Notes under the pieces: model-generated
Database searches by the model: none
The model's input: only the letters and a program-made list of their open reading frames with translations
What the model was told of the DNA's origin: nothing
Position numbers and translations under genes: made by a program
Origin: Saprospiraceae bacterium
GTDB taxonomy: Bacteria; Bacteroidota; Bacteroidia; Chitinophagales; Saprospiraceae
Assembly (NCBI GenBank): GCA_028284395.1
Contig: JANQRV010000368.1
Span: 1-34,395, forward strand
Length of the DNA: 34,395 nucleotides
Reading direction: 5' to 3'
Part shown: positions 17,004 through 26,045 of the stretch, in pieces
Layout of the letters: the number at the start of each line of letters is the position of its first letter
How positions within the stretch are numbered: position 1 is the first letter of the stretch

Positions 17004-20000
17004 TCAGCGAATGATGGTGACGCTGCCCGTCACCTTTTCAAGCTTTTTATCGGGCAGATCGATGATGTAATAATAGGTGGCAACGGGTAGTGGGCGGCCA
17101 TCCGACCAGGTGCCCTGCCAGTCATTGGTATAGGACTGTGCCCGATAGACGACATCTCCCCAGCGGTTGAATACCGTCAGGTTGGCCGATGGGTATTTGT
17201 CGATATCTCCAATGTACCACGTATCGTTTTTCCCATCTCCATTTGGTGAAAATAGCTGTGCGGGGTCCAACTGATAGATGAGTTTGACGGGAATAATGCG
17301 CTGGGCGATACAGCCTTCCGCCTCTGCAATTACAGTATAATTGCCTGATCCCTCCGGAGCGATGTAAATCGCTGTTTCATCTTCTCCGATGATGGTGCCC
17401 CGTGGATCCAACCAGGTGAGCTGATAAGGTATGGCCATGGGCTTCGTCACTACATTGACTTCCAATGCAGCATCGTTACCTTCCAGCACATCGATCGGAG
17501 CCAGGGAATCGATGGAAAGTTCCAATACTTCGATGGCAATCCGGGTTTTGGGACTATTACACCCGGCCGCTGACCTGCTTACCCAGTAATTTTGACTGGC
17601 GGCGGAATCCGTCATTACGACCGGGGCAATTGCCTCGCCCGTGTCCGATTGCGCCGAGGTATACCAGGTTAATGCTTCTCCGTAGAATAGATCGTCCAGG
17701 TGGAGCGGTGGGTCGTCTTTGCACAGTGTGGGAATTGACCCAACTTCCGGTGCTTCGGGCACCGGTCGCACCGTAAATTGGATCATGGTTTTTGGACTTT
17801 CGCATTTTTCCGGTTGCTGACTGACCCAATAGGTATGGGTGCCTGTGGCAAGCGATGTGGAAGCAATGCTCTGAGCCTGCCCATCCAGTTCCTCTTGATT
17901 GTTGTACCACCGTAAATTTGTTCCTTCGACGGCTGCCGCTAGATCTGGAGCCGGGTCACCTTCACAGATGTCGTCGATATCAGAGACGATTGGCGCAGAC
18001 GGGCTACCTAGAATCTGATAGGTCTGTTCGATCCGTTGGCTTTCGCAGCCGGCAATCATACGGCTGATCCAGAGGGAGTATTCACCAGGAAGGTCTTTCC
18101 GTACGATTGGCGCAACGGAGGAAGGGTTTCCTCCGGTTTCACCGGGATACCATAAAAGCGTAGTATCTGTGAACCAATCGGCCAGGTTCAAAGTATCAGT
18201 GCCACTGCACCATTCCGGCAATTGTGCGGCGGTGGGGGCAGTGGGAATTGGCTGTACCCGATAGGTGACCGAAGCGCGCGGACTTTCGCAGCCGTGTTCC
18301 GTTTGACTTACCCAAAAGATTGAAGTGCCAGCGCTAACAGGCTGATTTAAAGATTCGTTTGACAATTCACTTCCACCGGTTTCGGATGAATACCAGCGAA
18401 GTTCTGATCCATTTGCAAAACTGGACCGTTCCGGCAGCGCCTGTCCCTCGCAAAAATCCGGAGGACTGTCGACAGTGGGAGCGGAGGGAAGTGCTTTGAT
18501 TCGAATGAGTACTTCCTTTTTGGGGCTTTCGCAGTTGCCGGCAGTTGCACTTACCCAAAAGCGGTAGGTACCTGGTGTATTCGTGTCAATGGACGGAATG
18601 TTCGGGCTGCCAACGGCGGCATCAGCGGTGACATACCATTGGAGGTTGGGGCCCTGGACATAGTCGCTCAATTGAACTGTCGGACTGCCGGCACAAATCT
18701 CCGGCAATTGTCCGATGGCGGTGGCTGGCACTTCTTGCGGTGGCGGAACGTCGACTTGGGCGGTGTCCTTGCAGAGATACTGTGAAGTTATAATGACCTG
18801 TTGTGTGAAAGAGGTGCTCGGCCGCGTAAGGATGGGGTCGAAGCACTGCGTACAGGACAAGTTTGCATTGGGGGTCCATTCGATCTCATTGATCCTACGG
18901 CCATTTTCGTGATCGGCCGATAATTGAATCTCCGTATCGGTACAAGGAATGTCGGAGGGCAAAGAAAGGCCGGCAAAGAATTGGAAGTCCGCCTTAAACG
19001 CAAAGTTGTTTCCGTAATGAAGCTCATTTTCTCCGGTTATGGGAAACTCCGAAAAGGGAGATAAGACATTCTGATCCGGCAAGGGCCAGGTGATGGGCTG
19101 ACTGCCGCCCACGTCGTTAAAGACGGCATATATCTGATTTAGTTTGGGTTTGTTGACCGGAATGATGGCCACAAAATCCTCCGGCTGATCCCGGCCATAG
19201 ACCAGTTTGTCAAGATGAAAAGTGCCGAGTGCTTTCGCCGGCGGATCGGCGGCCCTTGGATCTTCGTCGTAAAAAGTCACCGGCATGCCCAAACGGATGG
19301 TATCATATCCTTCATTAAACACGGTAAAAGCTACTCTAAGGCTGTCTTCTTTGTAGCAATCGACCCGGTTGATCTTTAACCGACCATCGATGGTCGGATC
19401 TTCGACGGGCAAAAGGAATGGTCCGCAAGTATCCACACAGCTGCCATTCCGGGCAATCAAGGTGATTTCGTAGTCTCCAGGTTCTTGAAATACGTATTGC
19501 AAATGAGTGGAATCGGTTGTGAACACCGGTTCTGCCGGCCACGTCGTATCGTAGGGAAAGTGAACGACCGTCCATTCAAAGTCGACGGCATTTGCCGAGC
19601 GATTGGTGAAAAGTACGGAGTCCAATAATTTGGCTTTGGATCTTTTTGAAGCGATGATTCTTTTGTCCGGAAAAAAGCGTGCATCGATGCCCAAACAGGT
19701 CACTCTTACCACCCTGGTGTAAGAGGTGAAACAGTCAGGGTTCGCGCTATTCCAGGCCTTCAGGTAGACGCGAAATCTTCCCGCTTCGGTGAAAGTATGT
19801 TGCAGGTTCGCGGCAGTCGAGAGGGGAGCAGAGGAGGCGACGTATCCCTTTTGCCAAGCAATGGAATAATCCGAGCCGGTACTGCCAAGCGGTTCAACGT
19901 ACCATTCGAATTGGTCGATTCCCTGGGTAATGGTCGTGAAGAAATCGATGGGTTGGTTCGGTTGCGGATATTTTTCGTTGAAGTTGAACTCTACCCGGAC

Positions 20001-21032
20001 ATCATCGTTGCAAGGTCTGGAGCAGGCATCGTTGTTAGAAGGGGCCTCCGTAGCCAGCTCAATCCGGTAATTGTCGATGACAAACAGCATGTGATCGGCT
20101 TGACCTTGGGTGAAATCATGCGGGCAAGAGCTGTAATCCATGAAATTGGAGGTCATATCCGGTACATCGGTCGTAAAGTGTCCGTTACTGTAATTGGAGA
20201 GGGTATCGGTATCACAGGTGTTTTGGTTACAACCCGATTTACTGACATCGGGTGGCGTATCGCAAATACCGTCTCCGTCGACCATACAATCGTTGTTCGC
20301 ACAGGTGGTCGAAAAGGTGTGTGCCAGATCCAGGTAATGACCGATTTCGTGTGCCAACAGTCCCGTTCCGAGGCCGGCAGCGACGACTCCGTCACCTTTT
20401 GCTTCGGGGCCAACAATTCCTCCCGGACCGCCGGAATAACCGCCGATGCTCGATCTTGTCCACCAGGTGCGTCCGGTATAGGTAGCATCCAATTCCGAGT
20501 CAATCCGGGCAACAATCCAAATGTTGAGATAGTACCTGGGATCCCACTGGCCTTGTGTTTTTAATTTCGCATCCTCGAGGTCTACATCGAAGTTCTCATA
20601 ATCGGAAGTCCATCGCACAATGCCGGAAGTAACCCCTCCATCCGGAGCGCGCTGAGCCAAACAGAATTCGATTTTCGTATCCACTCCGCCATTGCCTCCA
20701 CTGTAATCCTGGCCTTGCGGGTAGCGGTGAGAATGTGAAAAGGCATTGTTGAGCGAAGCAACGGCATTTTCGACATCCGCATCGGTGATGGTTGGATTGG
20801 ATTCCAACAAGTGAAATACGACGGGGATGGTCCGAATGGGATTCGCAGAACGCAAGCGGATCGGCTTTGTCGCCATCCAGCGAAGAAAGGCGTTGACTTC
20901 CAGGCGGCGTTCTCCAGCGGTTTTGTGCTGGGTCCATCCACATCCGTCAACCGCATGATGCGGTGCGGGCGCCTGGCCAAAACAGAGGGTGCTCAGGATT
21001 AACATCAAGGTGGGCGTCAAAGTCCATTTCAT
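17004..21032 (-). CDS. Secreted M43-type (pappalysin-like) metalloprotease with Ig-like repeats and T9SS type B sorting domain
   Basis: 1342 residues. A signal peptide (LMLILSTLCFGQ) is followed by a metzincin domain with HEIGHYLDLAH (about 228-238) and a Met-turn region NFMDYSSCPHDFTQGQ (about 297-312). Two PKD-like domains follow (about 345-440 and 450-545; FTEAGRFRVYLKAW and VFQEPGDYEITLIARNG), then a mixed segment. Five tandem Ig-like repeats of about 80 residues occupy about 774-1172, each with (L/I)PxxC and WVSxxxxxCESP. The last about 90 residues are a CHU_C/gliding-motility type domain: LFSPNGDGKNDTWYIG, LTVFNRWGDVVY, GSVTIIR. It should be exported by T9SS and stay at the surface or be released, cleaving proteins outside the cell. 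Position 8 of the zinc motif is Asp where the family normally has Gly. PorP/SprF follows as its likely export partner. Confidence 0.88.
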   Translation of the reverse strand: MKWTLTPTLMLILSTLCFGQAPAPHHAVDGCGWTQHKTAGERRLEVNAFLRWMATKPIRLRSANPIRTIPVVFHLLESNPTITDADVENAVASLNNAFSHSHRYPQGQDYSGGNGGVDTKIEFCLAQRAPDGGVTSGIVRWTSDYENFDVDLEDAKLKTQGQWDPRYYLNIWIVARIDSELDATYTGRTWWTRSSIGGYSGGPGGIVGPEAKGDGVVAAGLGTGLLAHEIGHYLDLAHTFSTTCANNDCMVDGDGICDTPPDVSKSGCNQNTCDTDTLSNYSNGHFTTDVPDMTSNFMDYSSCPHDFTQGQADHMLFVIDNYRIELATEAPSNNDACSRPCNDDVRVEFNFNEKYPQPNQPIDFFTTITQGIDQFEWYVEPLGSTGSDYSIAWQKGYVASSAPLSTAANLQHTFTEAGRFRVYLKAWNSANPDCFTSYTRVVRVTCLGIDARFFPDKRIIASKRSKAKLLDSVLFTNRSANAVDFEWTVVHFPYDTTWPAEPVFTTDSTHLQYVFQEPGDYEITLIARNGSCVDTCGPFLLPVEDPTIDGRLKINRVDCYKEDSLRVAFTVFNEGYDTIRLGMPVTFYDEDPRAADPPAKALGTFHLDKLVYGRDQPEDFVAIIPVNKPKLNQIYAVFNDVGGSQPITWPLPDQNVLSPFSEFPITGENELHYGNNFAFKADFQFFAGLSLPSDIPCTDTEIQLSADHENGRRINEIEWTPNANLSCTQCFDPILTRPSTSFTQQVIITSQYLCKDTAQVDVPPPQEVPATAIGQLPEICAGSPTVQLSDYVQGPNLQWYVTADAAVGSPNIPSIDTNTPGTYRFWVSATAGNCESPKKEVLIRIKALPSAPTVDSPPDFCEGQALPERSSFANGSELRWYSSETGGSELSNESLNQPVSAGTSIFWVSQTEHGCESPRASVTYRVQPIPTAPTAAQLPEWCSGTDTLNLADWFTDTTLLWYPGETGGNPSSVAPIVRKDLPGEYSLWISRMIAGCESQRIEQTYQILGSPSAPIVSDIDDICEGDPAPDLAAAVEGTNLRWYNNQEELDGQAQSIASTSLATGTHTYWVSQQPEKCESPKTMIQFTVRPVPEAPEVGSIPTLCKDDPPLHLDDLFYGEALTWYTSAQSDTGEAIAPVVMTDSAASQNYWVSRSAAGCNSPKTRIAIEVLELSIDSLAPIDVLEGNDAALEVNVVTKPMAIPYQLTWLDPRGTIIGEDETAIYIAPEGSGNYTVIAEAEGCIAQRIIPVKLIYQLDPAQLFSPNGDGKNDTWYIGDIDKYPSANLTVFNRWGDVVYRAQSYTNDWQGTWSDGRPLPVATYYYIIDLPDKKLEKVTGSVTIIR

Positions 21033-21347
21033 GTCCGTTATGATTTATTAAGCAACAAAAATTAGGTAAGCGGTCCATTCGGCCACTTTGTTAGCGTCAA
21101 AATCTTAACTGGGATGTTAATTAAAAATCTGTTTGGAGGTAAACCGGGGTGGGTTAAATGGAGGGTAAGAATGCTGTTGGATAAATACTTGGTAATAACG
21201 ATGCGGATGGTAAATATTATTGCATCTACCTAATAAAAAATGGAGATTTAATTATCTGCTTGGCACCTTTTTCGATGATCATGGAAGCAGCTCGGTTTGC
21301 CGAGAGGGCCTAAGTTGGGTACTTGACAAACCGAACCAGGCGATCCA
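21033..21347. other. Intergenic region without a supported gene
   Basis: This stretch separates the metalloprotease start from the end of the NTF2-like gene, both on the minus strand. I found no credible ORF. The only structure is a short hairpin CTCGG-TTTG-CCGAG (21291-21304) without a T-tract. It must contain the metalloprotease promoter, but no convincing TTTG-N19-TAnnTTTG match is visible. Confidence 0.5.
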
Positions 21348-21773
21348 TTAATTTTCCGGATGACTTTTGCGATAGAAGATCTTGCTCACAATCTTCCACT
21401 CTCCGTCAATTTTTAGAAGATTCATATAGTCGATAAAAGTGAAAGTGGGGTACTCGATTTCTAAACGAGCATTGGCCGCATGACCAGCAATGTCGATCTT
21501 TGCAATGCGCGTCTGCCGGTTTTGCTTGGGACCGGGTTTCATTCCCTTCTTAAAGAATTCAATGGCATTGACTTCCTGGTAGCCCTCACCACCAATGTAC
21601 TTCATCGTGGCTGTTTCATGAAAGGCTTTAGCCAAAGTCTCAAAGTCATTATTGGTCCCACCGTCCAGGTAATACCTAACGGTCTTTTCGACCAATGCAT
21701 AATCGGAATCCTGTGCTTGCATGGTTAGCGTGCCCAACGTAAGCAAACAGGCTACAAAGGTTAATTTCTGCAT
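21348..21773 (-). CDS. Secreted NTF2-like (lumazine-binding-like) protein
   Basis: The 141-residue protein has a signal peptide (MQKLTFVACLLTLGTLTMQAQ) and then an NTF2-like cone fold. An N-terminal helix pair (YALVEKTVRYYLDGGTNNDFETLAKAFHETATMKYI) precedes EVNAIEFFKKG and strands ending DYMNLLKIDGEWKIVSKIFYRK, the usual closing strand. This matches the putative lumazine-binding/NTF2-like families common as small periplasmic proteins in Bacteroidota. The fold is clear, but neither an enzyme activity nor a ligand can be assigned. The gene upstream on the same strand (21985-22746) is also NTF2-like, but a terminator separates them. Confidence 0.75.
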   Translation of the reverse strand: MQKLTFVACLLTLGTLTMQAQDSDYALVEKTVRYYLDGGTNNDFETLAKAFHETATMKYIGGEGYQEVNAIEFFKKGMKPGPKQNRQTRIAKIDIAGHAANARLEIEYPTFTFIDYMNLLKIDGEWKIVSKIFYRKSHPEN

Positions 21774-21899
21774 ATTTCTTGGTTTAGAAGAATGGACATA
21801 TTGTCCTGAAATAATAGAGAGGGCTTGTCAAAAAAGGTTGCATGATGATCGTAGTACAGAAGATCATAACCCCCTACCCCCTATAGATCAATTGAAAAC

Positions 21900-21924
21900 A
21901 AAAAAAATCGGATGACTTTCATCC
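21900..21924 (-). terminator. Rho-independent terminator
   Basis: On the minus strand the perfect stem CGGATGA-AAG-TCATCCG (21924-21908) is followed by A and then seven T (21906-21900). It lies 60 bases after the stop of the two-domain NTF2-like gene and should end that transcript before the next gene. Confidence 0.7.
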
Positions 21925-21984
21925 GGGTTTTCTCGTCGGTTCCGGGTTTGAACTATGAACAAATCAAACAGCTCAAACCAGTAC

Positions 21985-22746
21985 CTACTTATTAGAATCC
22001 AGCAACACCCGCCAAACACCATCCTCTCCCCGTAACCAAACCAACATATACTTTCCCCCATAACTGCCCGAACACTGACCAATTTCAAAAACCAGGTTTT
22101 CCTGTACGGATTCGACATGAAGAGGCTCGAGATGCAATCGATATTTTTCCCGGTTCATATAACTGTATTCTTCTGAAATATCAGTTGTGCCGATGACAAC
22201 GGGTTTGTGGTTGTAATAGATGGCATTTTTGGTGTAGGTAGTGCTCACTAATTGGTTGGCATTATGCTGGTTGCATAGCTCTATCCAAAGTTTACGTGCT
22301 TGATCGATTCCCTTTTGGTCGAGTGGGGCTTCGCTTGCCGGTGCGAGTACCTCCAATTGTCTACGGGGCGTTTCACCAGTATTGTTCCAAATGACGAGGT
22401 GTTTCCAACGTTGTTTTTTCGCGGCGCTAAAAGAGCCGATTTCATAACTGAACTCAGGTGAAATATCCGCGCAGAATGTAGACTCAATTGATTTTATTCG
22501 CTTCAAGTCTTTCTTGAGCTGAAGGTAAAAGGATTGAATGGTCGCAGGCGTATCATGCACCTTGCCATCGGGCGTAGCCAAGACGGCGTTCTTCGCGTAG
22601 ACTTTTTCCGAGCGTACTTTTTTTTGATTAAAGATTGTTTTCCAAGCGGCATCTCCCTCGGTGCATTTTTCGTTATCGGCAGGATACGATCCGGAAAAAT
22701 GGCCGATCACTATGGGGAGCATCAAGTAGTAGAGCGATAATTTCAT
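21985..22746 (-). CDS. Putative secreted protein with two NTF2-like (DUF4440-like) domains
   Basis: This 253-residue protein starts with a short hydrophobic leader (LSLYYLMLPIVIGHFSGSYP). It appears to contain two related halves. The first is about 30-120 (WKTIFNQKKVRSEKVYAKNA, then VHDTPATIQSFY). The second is about 140-253 (ARKLWIELCNQHNANQLVST, YTKNAIYYNHKPVVIG, ending YMLVWLRGEDGVWRVLLDSN). The second half has the DUF4440/SnoaL-like pattern, with a helix, a YTKNAIYY strand and a terminal W-x-V-x-x-D-S-N strand. The function is unknown; such proteins often have no catalytic residues. It is followed by its own terminator and preceded 77 bases upstream by the permease end on the same strand. 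Confidence 0.65.
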   Translation of the reverse strand: MKLSLYYLMLPIVIGHFSGSYPADNEKCTEGDAAWKTIFNQKKVRSEKVYAKNAVLATPDGKVHDTPATIQSFYLQLKKDLKRIKSIESTFCADISPEFSYEIGSFSAAKKQRWKHLVIWNNTGETPRRQLEVLAPASEAPLDQKGIDQARKLWIELCNQHNANQLVSTTYTKNAIYYNHKPVVIGTTDISEEYSYMNREKYRLHLEPLHVESVQENLVFEIGQCSGSYGGKYMLVWLRGEDGVWRVLLDSNK

Positions 22747-22823
22747 ATTGCGTTGGTTTATGCGATTTATGAATAAAGACCAACTGATACTTAAAAGGCT
22801 GCATTAATACTTTGTTGTATTTG

Positions 22824-25436
22824 TCACTCTCTTTTTAGGGCTTCTACCGGGTTGTTCAGGGCCGTTTTCAAGGCTTCATAGCCAATGGTCAGAAAGGCGA
22901 TGCCAACGGTAGCCAGCCCGGCCACCAGGAAGACTTCGATGCCAAATCTCGTGTGATAAGCAAATTCGGATAACCAGGTATTCGCAACGTATCCGGCCAA
23001 TGGAATGGCAATGAGAAAAGCCACGAAGACCAGAAGAAGAAATTCCTTGGAAAGTAGAAAAAACAGGTTGGCCACGGAGGCTCCCAATACCTTTCGGATG
23101 CTTACTTCCTTGTGGCGTTGCTCGGCAGCAAAAATGGCAAGGCCAAATAGTCCCAAGCAGGAAACGCAAATGGCAATGAGAGAAAAGTATTTGGCTAAGG
23201 TAGCAATGATGCTTTCACTCTTAAAAGAGGCGGCATACTCATCGTCGAGAAACCCTAAAGTTACGGGATAATCGGGATTCAATTCCTCGGCCAAGGTACG
23301 CAGATGGGCGAGGGCTCCTTCCATTTGGTCGCCCGATAGTCGGGCCATGATATTATTATTGCCTTGCGGGCTTAGCTTGATCACCAAGGGTTCGATGGGA
23401 TTGTACATCGAATTAAAATGAAAGTCTTTGATCAAGCCGATGATTTGACCATCTTGTTGCCACATGCTGATTTTCTGCCCCACGGGGTCTGTCATGTTCA
23501 TGATCCTCGCTGCCGTCTCATTAATAACTAGGTTGACCGAATCAGATGCAAACTGCGCGGAATGGAATCTACCATCCAGTAGTTCCATTTTCATGGTCTC
23601 GGCAAAATCGTAGTCGGCTACTACCACGCTGATGTCGATTTTGCTCTCCGGGTCCCGGCCTTCCCATCGGACACTACCGGTTGACCATCCGATTGAGGTC
23701 GGAAGCTGGCCACCCGAGGACATACTTAGCACACCGGGATGTTGCAGGGCTCGTTCTTTAAAGAGCTGGTAATGCTTGTTCAAGTCCCCTTCGCTGGGCA
23801 GATGAACGACATTTTCCTTTTGAAATCCAATGTTCTTGTCCTTGATGAACTGAATTTGCTGGTAACAAGTGATGGTGCAAATGATCAGTAAATTGGAGAG
23901 AATAAACTGAAAAATCACTAAGCCGCGACGAATGTTTGTGAACCCGACTTTGGATTTCCGACGCACTTTCATCACCTGTTGGATCGGAGAAGCAGCCAGG
24001 AAAAAAGCCGGATAACTACCCGCCAGTATTCCAACTCCAAAAAGCAAGGCCAATAAGATCCCTGTCGTCCGAAGGCTCATCCAAGGGATGGTGATGGCCT
24101 TTTCCGTTAAGGCATTAAAATGAGGGAGTAGCAGTATGGTCAACCCTATGGCCAGGACCAAGGAAATGGCGGTCATGAGGATCGATTCTCCCATAAACTG
24201 GCGAATCAGGTTCTGCCGACTGGCACCGATCGTTTTTCGGACACCAATCTCCTTTGCTCTTTGGGAAGAGCGAGCCGTCGCCAAATTCATGAAATTGATG
24301 GATGCGATCAGGAGGATAAAGATGCCCACAAAACTAAAGATGCGAACGTAAGTGATTCGACCTCCCACGGATTTTCCGTTCTCAAATTGGGAATAGAGAT
24401 GCATATCGCTATAAGGCACAAGAAAGACGTCGGCATCTTCACCTTCCGCATGTTCCCGGATCACATTTTTGAGTTTCTGGTTTAGGGATGCGACATCGGC
24501 GCCGGGCTGTAGTTTCATGAAAAGGCGATACCCGTTATTGGTCCAACTATCTTCCCAGTCAATTTGACGATTTAGAAGAGCAGCGGGAGCAATGAAGTCG
24601 AAACGGAAAGTGGCATTCCGGGGAGGAGATTCAAAAACTCCCGTAACTTTCAATACCTGGAATCCGTCGGAATCAAGTTTGATCGACTGACCAATCACCC
24701 CTTCTTTTTTTTGCCAATCACCTCCGAAAAGTCGCTCCGCAAGGGACGCAGAAATGACGATGCTTGAAATATCCGAAAGAGCCGTTCGGGCATCTCCGAG
24801 GATTAGTGGGAAAGTAAAATTTTCAAAGAAGGTTTCTCCCGCATAGCGACCCACCTGTCGGTAGGCCTGGTCCTCAAAAGAGACTACCGATTCTATTTCC
24901 CAGGAAAATAAGTCGGCCGAAATGACCTCGGGAAATGCTTCTTCCAATTCCTTTTCCAAGGGGGCGGGAACGGCGGAAGTTGTCTTGATCTGTCCGCCAT
25001 CCAGATACATATTGCGCATGGCCCGGTAAAGTTGAGCGTCTGCTTCATGGAACTTATCGTAAGCAACCTCATCTTGCAACCACAAGAGAATAAACAATGC
25101 CGTGGTCAGTCCAATGGTCAAACCCATCACGTTGAGGAAAGTAAAACCCTTGTGCTTAGCCATGCTTCGGACCGCCGTGCGAAAGTAATTGCGCCACATA
25201 ATAAAAGAGATTTTAATGGAAGTTTTTTTGATATTGGACATTCTAAAGAATAGTAGTACCAGGAGGACATAGGTTCTCCGTGCCTTGCGAGGACCAAAAA
25301 GACGGAGGTTTCTGTGGAATACTTCCAACAGGTCTCCTTCAATTTCCTCCAATGCGTCCGGGTGGCAATACCAATGAAGAAAGCGCTCCGCTAACTGGGG
25401 AGGCCCATGGACCGGATCTTTCTTTTGTTTGTCCAT
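22824..25436 (-). CDS. MacB/FtsX-type ABC transporter permease with N-terminal prefix domain
   Basis: 870 residues. The prefix occupies about 15-70 (AERFLHWYCHPDALEEIEGD, then LLEVFHRNL). A normal permease start, MWRNYFRTAVRSMAKHKGFT, follows near residue 80. The two FtsX blocks carry KEIGVRKTIGAS near 395 and KEVSIRKVLGAS near 777, each after a periplasmic MacB-type domain; QFENGKSVGGRITYVRIFS just before the first FtsX block closely resembles the 9935-12313 permease. The gene starts seven bases after the PadR stop, so the two form an operon. As with the other four permeases, no ATPase is encoded nearby and the substrate is unknown. The protein is intact. Confidence 0.9.
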   Translation of the reverse strand: MDKQKKDPVHGPPQLAERFLHWYCHPDALEEIEGDLLEVFHRNLRLFGPRKARRTYVLLVLLFFRMSNIKKTSIKISFIMWRNYFRTAVRSMAKHKGFTFLNVMGLTIGLTTALFILLWLQDEVAYDKFHEADAQLYRAMRNMYLDGGQIKTTSAVPAPLEKELEEAFPEVISADLFSWEIESVVSFEDQAYRQVGRYAGETFFENFTFPLILGDARTALSDISSIVISASLAERLFGGDWQKKEGVIGQSIKLDSDGFQVLKVTGVFESPPRNATFRFDFIAPAALLNRQIDWEDSWTNNGYRLFMKLQPGADVASLNQKLKNVIREHAEGEDADVFLVPYSDMHLYSQFENGKSVGGRITYVRIFSFVGIFILLIASINFMNLATARSSQRAKEIGVRKTIGASRQNLIRQFMGESILMTAISLVLAIGLTILLLPHFNALTEKAITIPWMSLRTTGILLALLFGVGILAGSYPAFFLAASPIQQVMKVRRKSKVGFTNIRRGLVIFQFILSNLLIICTITCYQQIQFIKDKNIGFQKENVVHLPSEGDLNKHYQLFKERALQHPGVLSMSSGGQLPTSIGWSTGSVRWEGRDPESKIDISVVVADYDFAETMKMELLDGRFHSAQFASDSVNLVINETAARIMNMTDPVGQKISMWQQDGQIIGLIKDFHFNSMYNPIEPLVIKLSPQGNNNIMARLSGDQMEGALAHLRTLAEELNPDYPVTLGFLDDEYAASFKSESIIATLAKYFSLIAICVSCLGLFGLAIFAAEQRHKEVSIRKVLGASVANLFFLLSKEFLLLVFVAFLIAIPLAGYVANTWLSEFAYHTRFGIEVFLVAGLATVGIAFLTIGYEALKTALNNPVEALKRE

Positions 25437-25443
25437 ATCCGTT

Positions 25444-25767
25444 TTAATTAAAAGTCAGTTTGGGCGCTTTCAACCAGAGTTGCTCCCGGGAGTGCCGGAG
25501 GTCAGATAGTACCTTGTAACCCAGGGCAGTAATCTCGAACAGTCGTTTTCTGCGACCTCCACGCTCCGTTGTGGCGCCGCTCATCTTCGAGTGAAGAAAC
25601 CCCTTGCCTTCTAATCTTTTCAAGGCCGTATGGACGGCAGGGATCGATATTTTTCTGCCACTATGATCCATGTACGCCTCGGCGATCGATACTCCGTAAG
25701 CATTTCCCTGATGTACAATGACCAGGAGCAACAGTGTTTCTTCGAGACTTCCCAGGCTGGGTATCAT
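25444..25767 (-). CDS. PadR family transcriptional regulator
   Basis: The 107-residue protein shows the PadR winged helix: MIPSLGSLEETLLLLVIVHQ, NAYGVSIAEAYMDHSGRK, the recognition helix region PAVHTALKRLEGKGFLHSK, and the wing TTERGGRRKRLFEITALG. It lies seven bases upstream of a prefix-bearing permease, the same order as in the two other modules of this window, and should control it. A -7-like TATATTTG at 25810-25803 on the minus strand lies 36 bases before the ATG, overlapped by a small palindrome. Confidence 0.88.
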   Translation of the reverse strand: MIPSLGSLEETLLLLVIVHQGNAYGVSIAEAYMDHSGRKISIPAVHTALKRLEGKGFLHSKMSGATTERGGRRKRLFEITALGYKVLSDLRHSREQLWLKAPKLTFN

Positions 25768-25793
25768 TTCTTTAATTATTTATTTAATAAACT

Positions 25794-25810
25794 TTTGTAT
25801 AACAAATATA
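25794..25810 (-). promoter_or_regulatory. PadR promoter -7 element with overlapping palindrome
   Basis: On the minus strand TATATTTG (25810-25803) is an exact TAnnTTTG -7 box. TTTGT-ATA-ACAAA (25794-25806) is a 5-bp inverted repeat overlapping it. No clear TTTG lies 19-20 bases upstream. The site differs from those of the other two PadR genes apart from ACTTTTGT, which also occurs in the first PadR operator. Confidence 0.4.
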
Positions 25811-26045
25811 GTAAAAAAATCTAATCTTCATGGTCAACGAAAAATCAGCGGGTTGGAGAGGTGATGAGTAGGGGAGTGAGGACAACCTTTTACGCCTGTT
25901 GCGGGTTACAATGATAGCTACCGGATAATGAATGTTATTTAAAGTTTCCATGCGGGACAACAAAACCGTCTGTTAAGCTAACTTATTACCAATTTGTCGC
26001 TAGCAGTAACCAACTTCATTGAAAAACTCGAAATAAAGTAAGCGC

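Noticed and set aside
19797..20564. 255-residue open frame on the plus strand
   Set aside because: It lies wholly antisense to the protease domain of the T9SS metalloprotease, whose zinc motif, Met-turn and repeats are unmistakable. The antisense product has no recognisable features.
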